Shown here: positions 1 through 11,355 of the stretch, one piece after another
Layout: each line of letters opens with the position of its first letter
Numbering within the stretch: the stretch's first letter is position 1
DNA from: Avena insularis
Lineage: Eukaryota; Streptophyta; Magnoliopsida; Poales; Poaceae
Reading direction: 5' to 3'
NCBI GenBank assembly: GCA_023614405.1
Contig: CM042684.1
Span: 473,069,650-473,133,649, forward strand
Length of the DNA: 64,000 bases
Program-made: the position numbers and the translations under genes
Notes under the pieces: model-generated
Told to the model about the DNA's origin: nothing
Database searches by the model: none
The model's input: the letters and a program-made list of their open reading frames with translations, nothing else

Positions 1-1660
1 GATTACACGAACCTGAACAAGGCGTGTCCAAAAGATCCATTTCCACTGCCGAGGATAGATCAGGTTAGAGACTCAACTGCTGGATGTGAACTGTTGTCAT
101 TCATTGATGCTTATTCTGGTTTCCACCAGATACCTCTGAATCCGGATGATCAAATAAAGACTGCATTTATCACCCAGTATGGCGCTTATTGCTATCGCAC
201 CATGTCGTTTGGTTTACGTAATGCAGGGGCAACGTACCAAAGATGTATGCAGAAATGTTTGCACGACCAAATAGGTCAAAATGTACAAGTGTATGTGGAT
301 GATGTGGTTATCAAGACCAAGGAAAGCAAAACGCTCCTTGACAACATCAGGCAGACATTCGCAAACTTAAGAAGGTTCCGGATGAAGCTTAACCCAGAAA
401 AATGTACCTTCGGTGTCCCGGCTGGAAAATTACTCGGATTTCTCGTCTCCAGCCGAGGTATCAAAGTTAATCCAACTAAGATCCGAGCCATTAAACGGAT
501 GGAACTGCCGAAGTGTCTTAATGATGTCTAGAAGTTCACTGGTTGCCTGGCATTGTTAAGTCAGTTTGTATGTCGGTTGGGAGAAAAATCATTGCCTCTC
601 TACCAACTCATGAAAAAGTCGGATAAGTTCGTCTGGACGCCACAGGCTGATGAAGCATTTGCCCACTTAAAAAAGATGTTAGCCACTGCACCAGTGTTAG
701 CCTCTCCACTATCCAAGGACCCAATGTTGCTCTACATAGCCGCAACCAACCGAGTTGTAAGTGCAGTGGTTGTGGTAGAGCGCGACGAAGAGGGTAAGTC
801 GATGCAAAGGCCAGTGTATTACTTGAGCGAGGTATTATCTGCCTCAAAGCAGAACTACCCACACTATCAAAAGGTGGCATATGGTGTCTATATGGCAGCT
901 AAGAAGTTAAAGCATTACTTTGAGGAGCATCCCATCAAAGTACTATGTGAAGCTCCCATATCCGAGATAATGAGTAACAAAGATGCGAGTGGCAGAATTG
1001 CAAAATGGGCAATTGAACTAGCTCCTTATGCACCACAATATGACAGAAGAGAAGCAATCAAGTCTCAGGCTGTGGCTGACTTTTTTGTGGACTGGGCCGA
1101 GGTACAATATGAACCACCGCCACCAGATCCGAACTACTGGAGGATGCATTTTGACGAGTCAAAAACAAAAACCGGGCTAGGCGCCGGAGTTGTGCTTACC
1201 TTGCCAAAGAAGGACTAGCTGAAGTATGTGCTGCAGATCCATTTCACGGCATCGAACAATGTCACTGAGTATGAAGTACTTGTGCATGTGCTCAAAATGG
1301 CAAAAGAGATTGGGATACGTCGGATACTATGCTTTGGCGACACGGACTTGGTAATACAGCAAGTGTCGGTATTGTGGGACGCCCTTGATCCAAACATGGC
1401 TCTGTATAGATTTCATGTGCAGAAGATATCTGGTTACTTTGAGGGATGTGAATTTCACCATGTACCCTGGGTGGAAAATGAGGTCACGACATCTCAGTCA
1501 AGCTCGGATCAACCCGACAAGCAATTCCACCGGGTGTAGCATTGGAACACCTCAGAAAACCGTCCATCAGGCCATCCCCAGGAACCGACTCAATATATGT
1601 CCTGGAAGATACAAAATCCGGAGCCGTGCCCTTGGACATTGACATGGCAGGTAGTGCGTA
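1..1660 (+). pseudogene. pol: Tat-1 pol: reverse transcriptase, RNase H, archaeal-type RNase H
   Basis: One frame from position 1 to about 1485 encodes the reverse transcriptase palm (YVDD at 292–303), the thumb/connection, a Gypsy RNase H (about 640–1060) and a second RNase H (about 1140–1500). The first RNase H reads LLYIAATN where active copies carry an aspartate, so it looks catalytically empty. The second keeps HFDES (Asp 1153–1155), an AEYE-like TEYEVL and a GDTDLV aspartate. In-frame TAG codons interrupt at 529–531 and 1216–1218. A frameshift near 1485 moves the final stretch into another frame, which ends with TAA near 1659. The product would copy element RNA into cDNA in cytoplasmic particles; this copy cannot make it in one piece. 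Confidence 0.9.
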
Positions 1661-1663
1661 AAA

Positions 1664-1743
1664 GCCGGGGACTACATCAGCAAACCCGGGGACTGCCTCA
1701 GTGAACCCGGGGACTGCCTCGCAGGACCCGGGGACTGCTCAGT
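1664..1743 (+). repeat. 21-bp tandem repeat in the RNase H–integrase linker
   Basis: Four near-identical 21-bp units built on CCCGGGGACTGCCTC start near 1664, 1685, 1706 and 1727. The unit length is a multiple of three and reads as repeats of Pro-Gly-Thr-Ala-Ser in the linker frame, so copy number can change without a frameshift. The same CGGGGACTGCC core recurs at about 3175. Confidence 0.85.
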
Positions 1744-3083
1744 GTGATCCGGTTGAAGTTATGCCGGTGGATCAGATGGAAATTGATGAGAATGTGTTCC
1801 CTGTGCGAGCAATACCAGCTTGGGCACTGCCTATATTTCAATTCCTGAAAGATGGAACGTTCCCACTGAGGAGGTGTTATCCAGGCAAACTCAGAGGAGA
1901 GCAAAGGCATACACAATCATCAATTTCGAGCTATACAAACAGAGTGTGACCAATGTCCTCCTGCGATGCGTTGACCCGGAAGAAGGGCTTGACATCCTCC
2001 GAGATATACATCAGGGGGAGTGCGGGCATCATGCCTCGTCCCGAGCCTTATTGGAAAAAGCTTTCCGACATGGATTCTACTGGCCAAGCGCCTTAGAACA
2101 AGCAGAAGATCTGGTGAGAAAATGCAATGGTTGTCAGAGGTATGCTACCAAGACACATATGCCTATGTCGGAACTCAAAACCATACCAATCACGTGGCCA
2201 TTTGATGTATGGTGTTTGGATATGGTTGGCCCGTTCAAACCAGCAAGGGGGAATATGACTCACATTTTGGTCATGGTGGATAAGTTTACAAAATTGATTG
2301 AAGTGAAGCCTATAAGAAAATGTGATGGAGCTACGGCCGTAACATTTCTCAAAGACATTATCTTGAGATACGATTATCGTCATAGTATCATAACTGATAA
2401 TGGCACATATTTTGCTGAAGGAGCATTTGCGCAATTCTGCCGGGATAAGAAGATCCGGCTGGACATTGCCTCGGTTGCTCATCCCGCATCGAACGGACAA
2501 GTGGAAAGATACAAAGGGTTAGTATTATCCGGGATAAAACCTCGGCTCATTGAGCCGCTGCAAAGATCAGCGGGGTGCTGGATAGAAGAACTACCAGCGG
2601 TACTGTGGAGTTTAAGAATAACTCTGAATCGATCAACAGGCTATACGCCATTTTTTCTGGTATATGAGGCAGAAGCTGTATTACCAGCCGACATAGAGCA
2701 TGATTCGCCTAGGGTCACCCAATACATAGAAGCCCAAGTGCAAGAAGCCCGGCAAAATGATGTTGATCTGCTGGAAGAAGCGAGAGAATTGGCATTGTCC
2801 AGATCCGCCATATATCAGCAAAATCTCCGACGCTATCATAGCCGGAAAGTAAGCCCCCGAGTTTTCCGGGAAGGCGATCTGGTGCTCTGGTTGGTACAAC
2901 GTACCGCTGGCATGCATAAGTTATGCCCCCATGGGAAGGGCCGTTCATTGTGAGTAAAGCATTGCACAATGATTCTTATTATCTTATCGATGCAAAGCCA
3001 TAGGAAAAGAACAAGGCAGACAGGTCCGGCGAGGAATCTAAGCGTCCATGGAATGTAGCTCTACTTCGTCCTTTCTACACTTA
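1744..3083 (+). pseudogene. pol: Tat-1 integrase with intact D, D, E residues
   Basis: The longest open stretch is 1820–2953. It shows the HHCC zinc-binding region (His pair near 2007–2032, CNGC near 2123–2134), then catalytic Asp 2219–2221, Asp 2396–2398 (TDN) and Glu 2504–2506 (GQVE), followed by the C-terminal region with the SRKV/FREGDLV motif. There is no chromodomain, as expected for Tat. The upstream linker (PVRAIPAW) is in another frame, with a one-base shift near 1860. A second shift near 2925 moves the WEGPF tail out of frame, and a TAG near 3001 follows. The tail ends at the stop 3081–3083. The family inserts cDNA into chromosomes; this copy is broken but its catalytic core is conserved. 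Confidence 0.9.
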
Positions 3084-3694
3084 GCAGAGAAGTGTATGTA
3101 TCTGAGTCTTCTGATATGTCGGTATGTATGCCGGCAATGAGCCTATCAATGAAATTTTGGGACCTCGAGCAGTAACTCGGGGACTGCCTTGATAATATTT
3201 GTTGTCTTTTATTATTTATACGTCAGCTAGAGTAAGTTGTTCTACTTAACTCGGATTAGTAGTGTGTGAGCACCAAAAACCCAACTCTTCGACTTGCTGC
3301 TGTCCAACAAGAATTGGCTTCATGGCAAGCAAGAGAACAAGTTTGGAATTGCGTAGCACATGAAAAACGACTAAGGAAAAGAACTTAATCGAGCCGACGT
3401 TTGTTTTTTGGACTAACCTTATATTTACTTTCAAATTATTACGCTGAATTATTTTGAGCTAAGCCTAAAGTTTCTAAGTATTGTTAAAACAATTTTTGAA
3501 GCTCAGATTCGTAAGTCGTAAAACCAAATCAAGGTAGACACGAACCGAGCCAGAAGATTGGACGAACAAGAAAATGAAACTCGGGGGCTATGCCCAAGTT
3601 GATCTGGCATAAAAACTTAGTAGCAACCACATGTGTACTGGATACAATTCCACCTGGCATACCGGAGATCTGATAAATTTTAAAGTGTTTTCAC
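3084..3694 (+). other. Tat-1 region between pol and the antisense gene end
   Basis: No supportable coding sequence. It holds pol 3' untranslated sequence with two purine-rich motifs resembling Tat polypurine tracts (about 3176 and ACTCGGGGGCT at about 3579). The antisense gene ends at 3695. Confidence 0.6.
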
Positions 3695-3780
3695 TCAAGG
3701 AGCAGCAGGAGGAGGAAGTTCGGTGTCATCTTCGCCTTCTTCGATATCCGAGGCATCGTCCTCTCCATCCTCGTCCAAAC
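3695..3780 (-). pseudogene. Tat-1 antisense gene, C-terminal part of last exon (left of LARD)
   Basis: On the minus strand this piece reads an acidic tail (DEDGEDDASDIEEGEDD) and a PPPAAP end with a TGA stop at 3697–3695. It joins in frame to 16462–15929 when the LARD and one copy of CAAAC are removed, giving an uninterrupted junction VEDG–LDEDG. This shows that the coding sequence predates the LARD insertion. Confidence 0.82.
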
Positions 3781-6700
3781 TGTAGCATCCCAATTGTCTA
3801 ACAATTGTAATGCTACTTGGTCTAGTAATATAATGGCTACTTCATATATATAATTGTTGCATCATAACTATATCATGCTCATGTCATCATGCCACCTTGC
3901 ATTTGAGCATCATATAAAACCCCCTTTTCTTTTGGTTCTTATCTCATATGCATTAGTAATTGTATTTGCCTCTTGATATTGTATTTGGTTCTTAATATAT
4001 TGTTTAAATGCCCAAGTTGAGTTGGGGGCATATCTTTTATTAACTCCACCACCCTTTCTTTTCACCACCTTATATTCCACCATCCAACTAAATATGAGCT
4101 TAGGCACTTTATTGGGTCTTACCTCTAGCTCATGTGGGTTGGGATGGATCCAATTCTTTTTCCACATGCTCTCATCTTAGCATCATGTTGTTTTCACATT
4201 ATTGATATATGAGAGCCACATGGCCACCTTTGCATGCCTCGTGAGTGGAACCCTTCTCCTAGCTCCTATATGGATTATTATGGATTTATGCTCATGTTGG
4301 GATATTTTTGGGACTAGTAAGCATCTAGTGGAATATACACACTAGTAATTCCCAATTATAATCAAATATGATCATTTCCATCTACTCCACTTGGAGCTTT
4401 CTTTTAAATTCTTTGCTTAGGCCTTACTCCACATTTTGGAATGCATAAGAAAAATGCCATGTAAATAATCTTGTTTTCACAAAGATAAGCATGGTATTAA
4501 TTACTTATGCATGGCCCATGCAAGTACCACCTTTTTCTAGCCTTTTGGTTTTTATTTGAATTTTTAGTGGATCTTATCCCCATATCTCTCTACCCTCTTT
4601 TGCTTGATCTTGCTTGATACATGCAAGCATCAAACCCTAAAACCTACATCATCTCCATCCACCCCATCACCACCTTTTATCTCTTCCTCCCTTTTAGTCT
4701 AGCTCTTGTTTGATCTTGCTTTGTTCTTGCTTGAGCTTGCCAAAGTAAACTCCTCACCCAAACCTCTATCTCAAACCTTACCCTAATCCCCTACACCTCT
4801 ACCCCATCCAACACCATACCCCCCTCTCTCTCTTCTCCACCTAAACCCTAACCCTCCCCTTGGTCTCTCCTTGCCGAGCCCCTCCTACCTGGCCCCACCT
4901 AGCTACCCCTCTAACCTAACCCGAGACCACCTCCCCCTCCCCTTTTGCAAAAGTGCACCACCCCCATGTGCCCTCTCCTCTCTCCCTTATCTCCCCAACC
5001 ACCCCAGCTCACCTTACCATCTCAGATCGCATCCAGGAGGCGCCCAAGCCCTCACCCTTCTCCTTCTTCCTCCCCAAGCTGCCATGATCCTCTCCTCCTC
5101 CTAAACCCTAGCCTCGGCCCCTCTGCCCTTCGCTGCTCTGGTGGACGTCAAGGCCGCGTGGAGTGTACCAGGAGACCATCTGCTTCCTCTTTGACGACCT
5201 GTAGGCGGAGCAACCAGACCCCGCGGAGAAGCCCCCCACCGCTGCCGTGCACCGTGAGCACCCGGCCGCTACCTCCTCGTCGATCCACGCCGCCCCGAGC
5301 CCGCTAGCTGCACCTGCGGGTCGTAGGTGAGCCCCATCGACCTCCTGGACATCACCCTACTCCCCATCTCGCCTTGCATCGCCGCCGCCTGGCGTCGAAC
5401 ACACCGCGTGCGCGCGCGCCGCCGTGGTCACCGTCAGACGCGACAGAGACAGCCTGCTGCCCTCGTTTTCCCCTAGGTTTTCCGCGCGCTGTAGCCCCCC
5501 TCCGATGTTGTTCTCTAAATGAAAGTTGCAGACCGGACCACCCCCTCCATCTTTTGCTTTGGCATCGTCTTCTAATTATCGCTAGGTGCGCCGCCATCGT
5601 TGGCGGAAGGCAGCCAGATCCGCCGGTTACGTCGTCACATGAGGTGAGACAATCGTGCCGTTTTCTTTTAGCCCCCTAGCCTTTTTCCCGCCTAAACCCG
5701 CGGTCCCCGAAGCCCACCAGTCAGCCTCATTGCCTTTTTGCATACGAACCCCCGGAAAAAACTTGGCCATCACAGACCAGTCCCCCCTCCAGCAGATTGC
5801 CACGTGTCGGTGGCTGGTAGCCGTCTTGTCCCCGCCGCCTGTAGGACCACCTGTCAACCTCTGCTGCTAGAGTAGCTTGAGGTGAGAAAAGCTTTCTGCA
5901 GCGTGTCTGACCATGGCCCCACTGTTATCTGAATAATACAGGCTAGGTTCGCCTGAGAGAGAAAAGGATTTCTGAAATCTGTTTTAATTCAAATCTTTTC
6001 CAAATTAATTCAAATTCAAAAATTTAAATCTGTTTTTAAATATCTTTTAAAATAAAACTCCAAATTAAACAAATAATATATGTTTTCAAATCAGAAAAAT
6101 GTGAGGAATTCAAATATGCCCTCCAAAATCTATTTTGAACATTTTATTTTTCCAAGTTGATTAAAATTACAATAAAATGCCCTTTTGATTTAATTAATTA
6201 ATAACTTTTGTTTTATAAGTCCAAATTTAACAAATAATATGTCTAAAATGATTAGCTCGATGAGACCTTTCTGTTTATGCATTCCTTTGTCTGTTTTGCA
6301 GCATGCATCATATAATTATAATGTGTACAGCAACTACTATGAGGTTAAAATGGGGCCAAAACTCAATAAAATGATTTATTATTGTATTCCACACCTCACC
6401 CATGCCATGCTACTTTATTGCCATGCAAATTGTGCATCATTCATCATGGCATGATTGATTGCTTGTCGCATTTCACTCATATGCTTGTGCACTTTATTTA
6501 TGTTGGCCCTTATTTCTTTGGTTCTTCTTCGAATAGACGCTGAGCAGGGGCTATATCAAGAAACCCAGGAGCACTACCCAGATCCATTCCTTGCTTCAAC
6601 TGAGCTGCCAGGCAAGCACTACCACATGCTTGCATACATATAGTACCTATTGCCTCTTTCTTATTCTTGCATCATTGAGTCGCGATTGCATTAAACTGAA

Positions 6701-8300
6701 TCCCAAGTATTGCATAGCCTTTACTTTTAAACCCCACCGAAGCTTGTTCCTCCATCCCATGAGCCATTACTACAGGAGTTGTTTGAGCCATGCGAGTCGT
6801 AGAACAGCATGTGTAGGGTATGTGAGTGTCTGATGGATAACGAGGTACCTAAACAACTTAACCTGAGTAGTAATGGGATAACTAATGAAAGTGGCATCGG
6901 TGAGCCATATTTGCTATTTGGTTTTTCAGGCTCACTTGTGTCCCGTAGGACCCCGAGTGCTTGATTCCTGTTCCTTGAATATTCGCGCTATCCACATCCG
7001 GGAGGCTTATGAACCCCCGAGCGAGCTTGATTCATTCTTATTTCTTGGGGCCACAAACTAGTTTGAGGTTTTATTTACTATCTGTACTTATGCCATGCTT
7101 TACTTTAATTTAAATTGTATGAGGTCTGCACCTTTGTCTTGTTTAGGGCCGTGACCGTTTTGTATGTCGACAAGCCCAGTCACACTTCGGGTTCGATCGT
7201 TTACAACCGGCTCCACAAACCTTGAGGCCGTCTGGTCTGCTAACTTCTATGGTAGCTCAATGGGGTGGCCCCTGAAATATTTCTGAATCTGTGATCGCTT
7301 TGTCGTGTGCCTCGTTGGTTTTGATTTGGTTTTCGAGGTTGATCGAGTGTGTGTTGCTATTTGTGCACCCTATGGTAAAATTTCTAAAAGCCGTGTCCGC
7401 GATTATGGACGACTTGGAGCACAGTTTCTCGATCATAGACAAGATAACTAAAGTACCGCTTTTAATCTGACTAAGGACCTGACTAGTAAATAGTGCAACA
7501 CTCATGGAATGGATAATAAAACTGCCAACGGATGGGGGGGTTGTTAAATCGCTTCCTCGTCGGTGGCGAGGAGGAGGATGGATCTATGGATATTACCGTT
7601 ATAACTGTTGTTATTAATTCACGGACATCCGTCTATCTGGTTAGGCGGATGGTTAGCAGTATCTATAGAATTGTTAGGGTTTACCTTTTGCTGCAATTCG
7701 TCACCCTGTGTTGTGTCCCCTTTAGAGGCATAAAGACTTCTTTGAGTACCCTAGGGTCTCACACGATAAATTATTGGTTCAGATGAACAGTACCCTACAA
7801 GATGGATCTTGGGTGGAAGGCAGACGATGTGGGCAACGATCATTCGGTGTAGAGATTTCGGTAACGGGGATCCGTGAGATCTGTGGGCGGGATGTGCTTA
7901 TCTATGGGGCATCTTATGCCGATTTGCTTCTTATCCGTACTCGGATTTTGTCTTCCGCTTCCGCCTGATACTCTGATGTTTGATGTATGAGGAGATATCC
8001 TAAACTATTATATCTATCTAGGATATTTGGATCTTGCCGTATGGCGTTGCTATATTTCCTTTCTTTTAGATGGAATGACTCTGAGAACCATTGTATGGTG
8101 GCTTGCATACATACTCATTTGTGTATGTAGTTGATCCCTTCGCTTTTGCCGATTCATACGTTCTTGTCCCGATGTTTGGAAATGGTTGGGACGGCCGAAA
8201 GGTCTACCTGTGAGTGGCATTTGGGCCCCACCGTACTATCTCAACCATTTCTGCTCATCCAGGCTTGAAACTAGGAGCGTAACTCACCGAGGTAGTTACA
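3781..8300 (+). repeat. LARD 5' LTR (4,520 bp)
   Basis: Starts TGTAGCATCC and ends GTAGTTACA directly before the primer site. From left to right it contains an A/T-rich start, a C/T-rich zone (about 4640–5110), a GC-rich zone (about 5110–5930), an A/T-rich zone (about 5960–6240) and a mixed end. Open frames such as those at 4871–5679 are proline/serine-rich by base composition and differ in frame from the partner LTR, so I do not call them genes. Confidence 0.95.
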
Positions 8301-8302
8301 AT

Positions 8303-8316
8303 TGGTATCAGAGCCA
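8303..8316 (+). other. LARD primer binding site, initiator tRNA-Met
   Basis: TGGTATCAGAGCCA starts two bases after the 5' LTR. It is the standard complement of the 3' end of plant initiator tRNA-Met used to prime minus-strand DNA. Confidence 0.93.
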
Positions 8317-8536
8317 TCCTGCCCTTCAGGGTCTCAGCCAAATGGTCGTTGTCAGTCTAGCAAATATTTTAGTAGCTATGTATACTAGGGAAAAACAAAA
8401 CGCGAGAGTAGGACTGCTTCCACTTTTCTTCTTACCCACCCACCCTTTTTCTGGTAAGGAAGTGTAACGTTTTCTATCCTCTTCTTAAAATTCAAACTAG
8501 GATTCACGTGTTCTGGGTTTCCGTAGTACCATAGGT

Positions 8537-8558
8537 TGTGTGTGTGTGTGTGTGTGTG
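8537..8558 (+). repeat. (TG)11 microsatellite
   Basis: An uninterrupted TG run of about 22 bp in the LARD interior. Confidence 0.95.
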
Positions 8559-11315
8559 CAATTCCTTGTCTATCTGTTGCATCGAACTTGTTATCTTAAT
8601 CTGCCTTTGGTTATCAACTGTTGGTACATTCCATACTGACAGGCTTTTGAAAACCGGCGTGATCTATCCGACTCCTTGTTAACCGGTGCCATCTTCTTAA
8701 GGGTGTCCTTCCTTCTAGCAACTCCACATTCTGTGCAAGCATTAGTGCTAATCTATATCTGATAAGTGATTTTGCGCATCTATTGGTATTTTAATGCCGA
8801 AAAATGCGGAAAATTTTTCTTTGATACATCTGTGCTTCCACACTCCTTTTCAGTCGTGTGTGAAACATTATCTATCTCCCTTTTATCAGCATGTTCATGC
8901 TAACTCATTCTTTTGTCACCGGCGCTTAATCCTGGAGTTTCGTTTCATCAACAATTCTCTTGGGCTAATTACATAACATGTGTCGCTCCGATGCTGATGA
9001 TTGTAATTTGGCTCTCGGCATAACTATATTCCACTCATGATAAGTGTCGATTGGAATATGGAAAATGCTATCAACTCTATCCTCCAATGGTGACGGTTAT
9101 CTCCTGTGATTTTGAGTACACCGTGATCATATCTATGCATATTCAAGCATCTTTGGCAATCCGGAGTTTCTCAAGGCACTACGGCGGTCTATCATCTGTC
9201 CATCATGCTGCACATCTTTTTGATCTCCGTATCTACAAAATTCTCTTTGAGACGAGGGAATTGCATCTTTTCGTCTCTGATAGCTTGCTTAAGGTATGAT
9301 CTATCATCGTTTCTTATCCAAGATCTCTTTATCTTTGTAACCGGTGATCCGATCGACAATGTGAACCAGGTGACATCTCTTTTTCTTCCGAAGGACCAGA
9401 TAATCTATTCTTCCAGTGCATCTTCTTCAACACGAACCTGTGCTCTTAATATTGATCTTTCTAAGAGCGTTGAGCTCAGGAAGTGTTCGAGCATTTGTTC
9501 GTTTCTCTCGGCTTTTGAACTTGATATTCTGGGAATATCCTATTAATCCATGGTGGTATATGTTGGTAATATGCTTGCCTATCCGATATCAATGGAAGGA
9601 CATGGAAGATCATCTGTGTCTTTTCCTCTCAGCTTCGTGAGCACTGCCAGTGTGCAAAGTCTCAAAGCGTGAATTCTGACTTTTTGAAGTCACCTATCTC
9701 GACCACGTCCTTCTGCTAAATACATTGCTTCAATTCTGGAATTAGCGAGTCCATTGTTAATTCCATCCCTCATCTTCAAACAATCCGGAGTTGTTCCTTG
9801 TTGGTAAGTTATCATCGTCGTTCCGCCGAAGATTTCCTCAAGACTGCTAAATCTTTCTCAATCTTTTCAAGAAGAACATGGAGTTCTTTCACCTCTGTCT
9901 CGTCAAGTAATCTTTTGGAAACCTCTAGTTCTATCATCTATGCTCAATCCACCGGAGGCCATGAAGACCTTCCAGATCTTGTATTCCTTCTGTTCAAGTG
10001 GTGCTATCTTTTTATTTATCTGTGGAATCTTGCAGTTGTCTCCGTGATCTTCCTTCATATCTTTCCGGTGGCTTGGTACTTCTGACATGACGACAACACC
10101 ATCACCCTTATCTATCTTGAATCCGGCGTATCGTTTGCATATATCCTTGTTTTCTAACGGAGTTCCATGAGTTATCCTTGTCAATACCTTCAGTCTGTTT
10201 CGGTAGTTGGGTTGCATGGTTTTCTTATTCATGTGCGGAGTAATGCTTTGAGTGTGGGATGGAGTAGCTACCATACCACTACTCTTATCATTCGCTCTTG
10301 TACATTGAATTGGTGAATTAATGTGATTTCACTCATTCCACGGGAGTTAGAAGTGGCCTTTATCCCTCGATACTTTTACTTCCGTCTTTGTTTTTCCGGA
10401 GTGCTCTCTCGAAGAAAGTAATCAATAATCCCTTGTTGGTGATCTCGTCTTTTTCTACACGGAGCAAAATCTTCAATTATCTGGTGGAAACAAACGCAAA
10501 CTCCTTTCGGTCCTCGTCTTTCTACCGGTGCTCGACATCCCCAAACAAGATGAAAGGAAACTATCTCTCTTTGTTTCATTAATTCTTTTCTGTGGTAAAG
10601 CCAATTATGGTTGAGGCCATCAGCCGCAAATCTATTGCGTTAGCCTCAAGGCTAAAGAAAGCAATAAGTATCTCTACAATAAACTCCAAATCCTCCATTT
10701 CTTCGCTTCTCGGAATTCCACCATGATCTGGCTTCACATCCGTCTCTGGAAGTTATATCCGCGCACCTCAATTGCGTGATCCTTTGGTTCTTACCGGCGC
10801 AACAAGAATCTAATCCGACGATGTCTATCTAAATCTTTCTGTTGATATTAAGGGACTCTATTGTTTGAAGGCAATATTGTTTTCGTACTTCATTTCTCAA
10901 ATCTGAGGGAAGGTACGATGCTATTGTCATAGTGGTTCAAAACCTCTCCAATCTAGCTCTTTTCTTCCGACGAAACAAAGATTCATCCTATCTCATATCA
11001 GTAAATCTTTAATCTTAACGGCGTGTCTTTCTTTATCCATGTTACATCATCTTGTCCTTTCTTTCACAAGTGGTTCTATTCTTTTATCTTGTTCTTGAGA
11101 AAACCGGAGCTATGTCCATCCGATCCTTCTTGTATCACGGCAATCCTTCAATTCTTCTAACCGTTGTTTCTCAAGCAAAATGCAAGACTCGCAACAAGTC
11201 TAGCAAGTTTTTCAAGGTGTAGTGGTCGCACCATTCCGTTCTTCATCATCTTGGGAACGCAAGGATCACCTTCGTTCCGAACACCCGTCTCTTCTTGTGT
11301 TGTTCTCTTTTTCCT

Positions 11316-11338
11316 AGGAATCTCGGGGCGAGATTCCT
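11316..11338 (+). other. Perfect inverted repeat beside the LARD polypurine tract
   Basis: AGGAATCTCG, a GGG loop and CGAGATTCCT form a 10-bp stem. The sequence also resembles the conserved end of Tekay/Del pol just before the 3' LTR, so it may be a relic of lost coding sequence, a retained structure, or both. Confidence 0.6.
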
Positions 11339-11341
11339 GTT

Positions 11342-11355
11342 TAGTGGGGGAGAGT
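11342..11355 (+). other. LARD polypurine tract
   Basis: TAGTGGGGGAGAGT abuts the TG start of the 3' LTR. It is the expected primer for plus-strand DNA. Confidence 0.88.

Larger units (their letters stand above)
8317..11341 (+). other. LARD internal domain, non-coding
   Basis: Three kilobases without a supportable coding sequence on either strand; open frames are short and match no family I recognise. It holds a TG dinucleotide run (8537–8558). At its right end are a short inverted repeat and a purine tract that look like the tail of a Tekay/Del-type chromovirus. This is the template-only body of the element and probably contains its packaging signals, which I cannot locate. Confidence 0.75.

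Noticed and set aside
4843..4855. Telomere-like AAACCCTAACCCT
   Set aside because: Fewer than two full units within a C/T-rich LTR zone; a near-identical copy is in the partner LTR at about 12,415.
4871..5870. Several open frames of 70–120 codons in the LARD LTR (also 12509–13258)
   Set aside because: Frames overlap on both strands, are Pro/Ser/Arg-rich from base composition, and change length and frame between the two LTRs.
8303..8316. tRNA-Met gene fragment
   Set aside because: Only the 3' complement is present, exactly next to the LTR: a primer binding site. Same for the tRNA-Asp-like sites at 25165 and 43289.
8317..11341. Decayed host gene in the LARD interior
   Set aside because: No exon-like coding segments or splice pattern that I could support; consistent with a non-coding LARD body.
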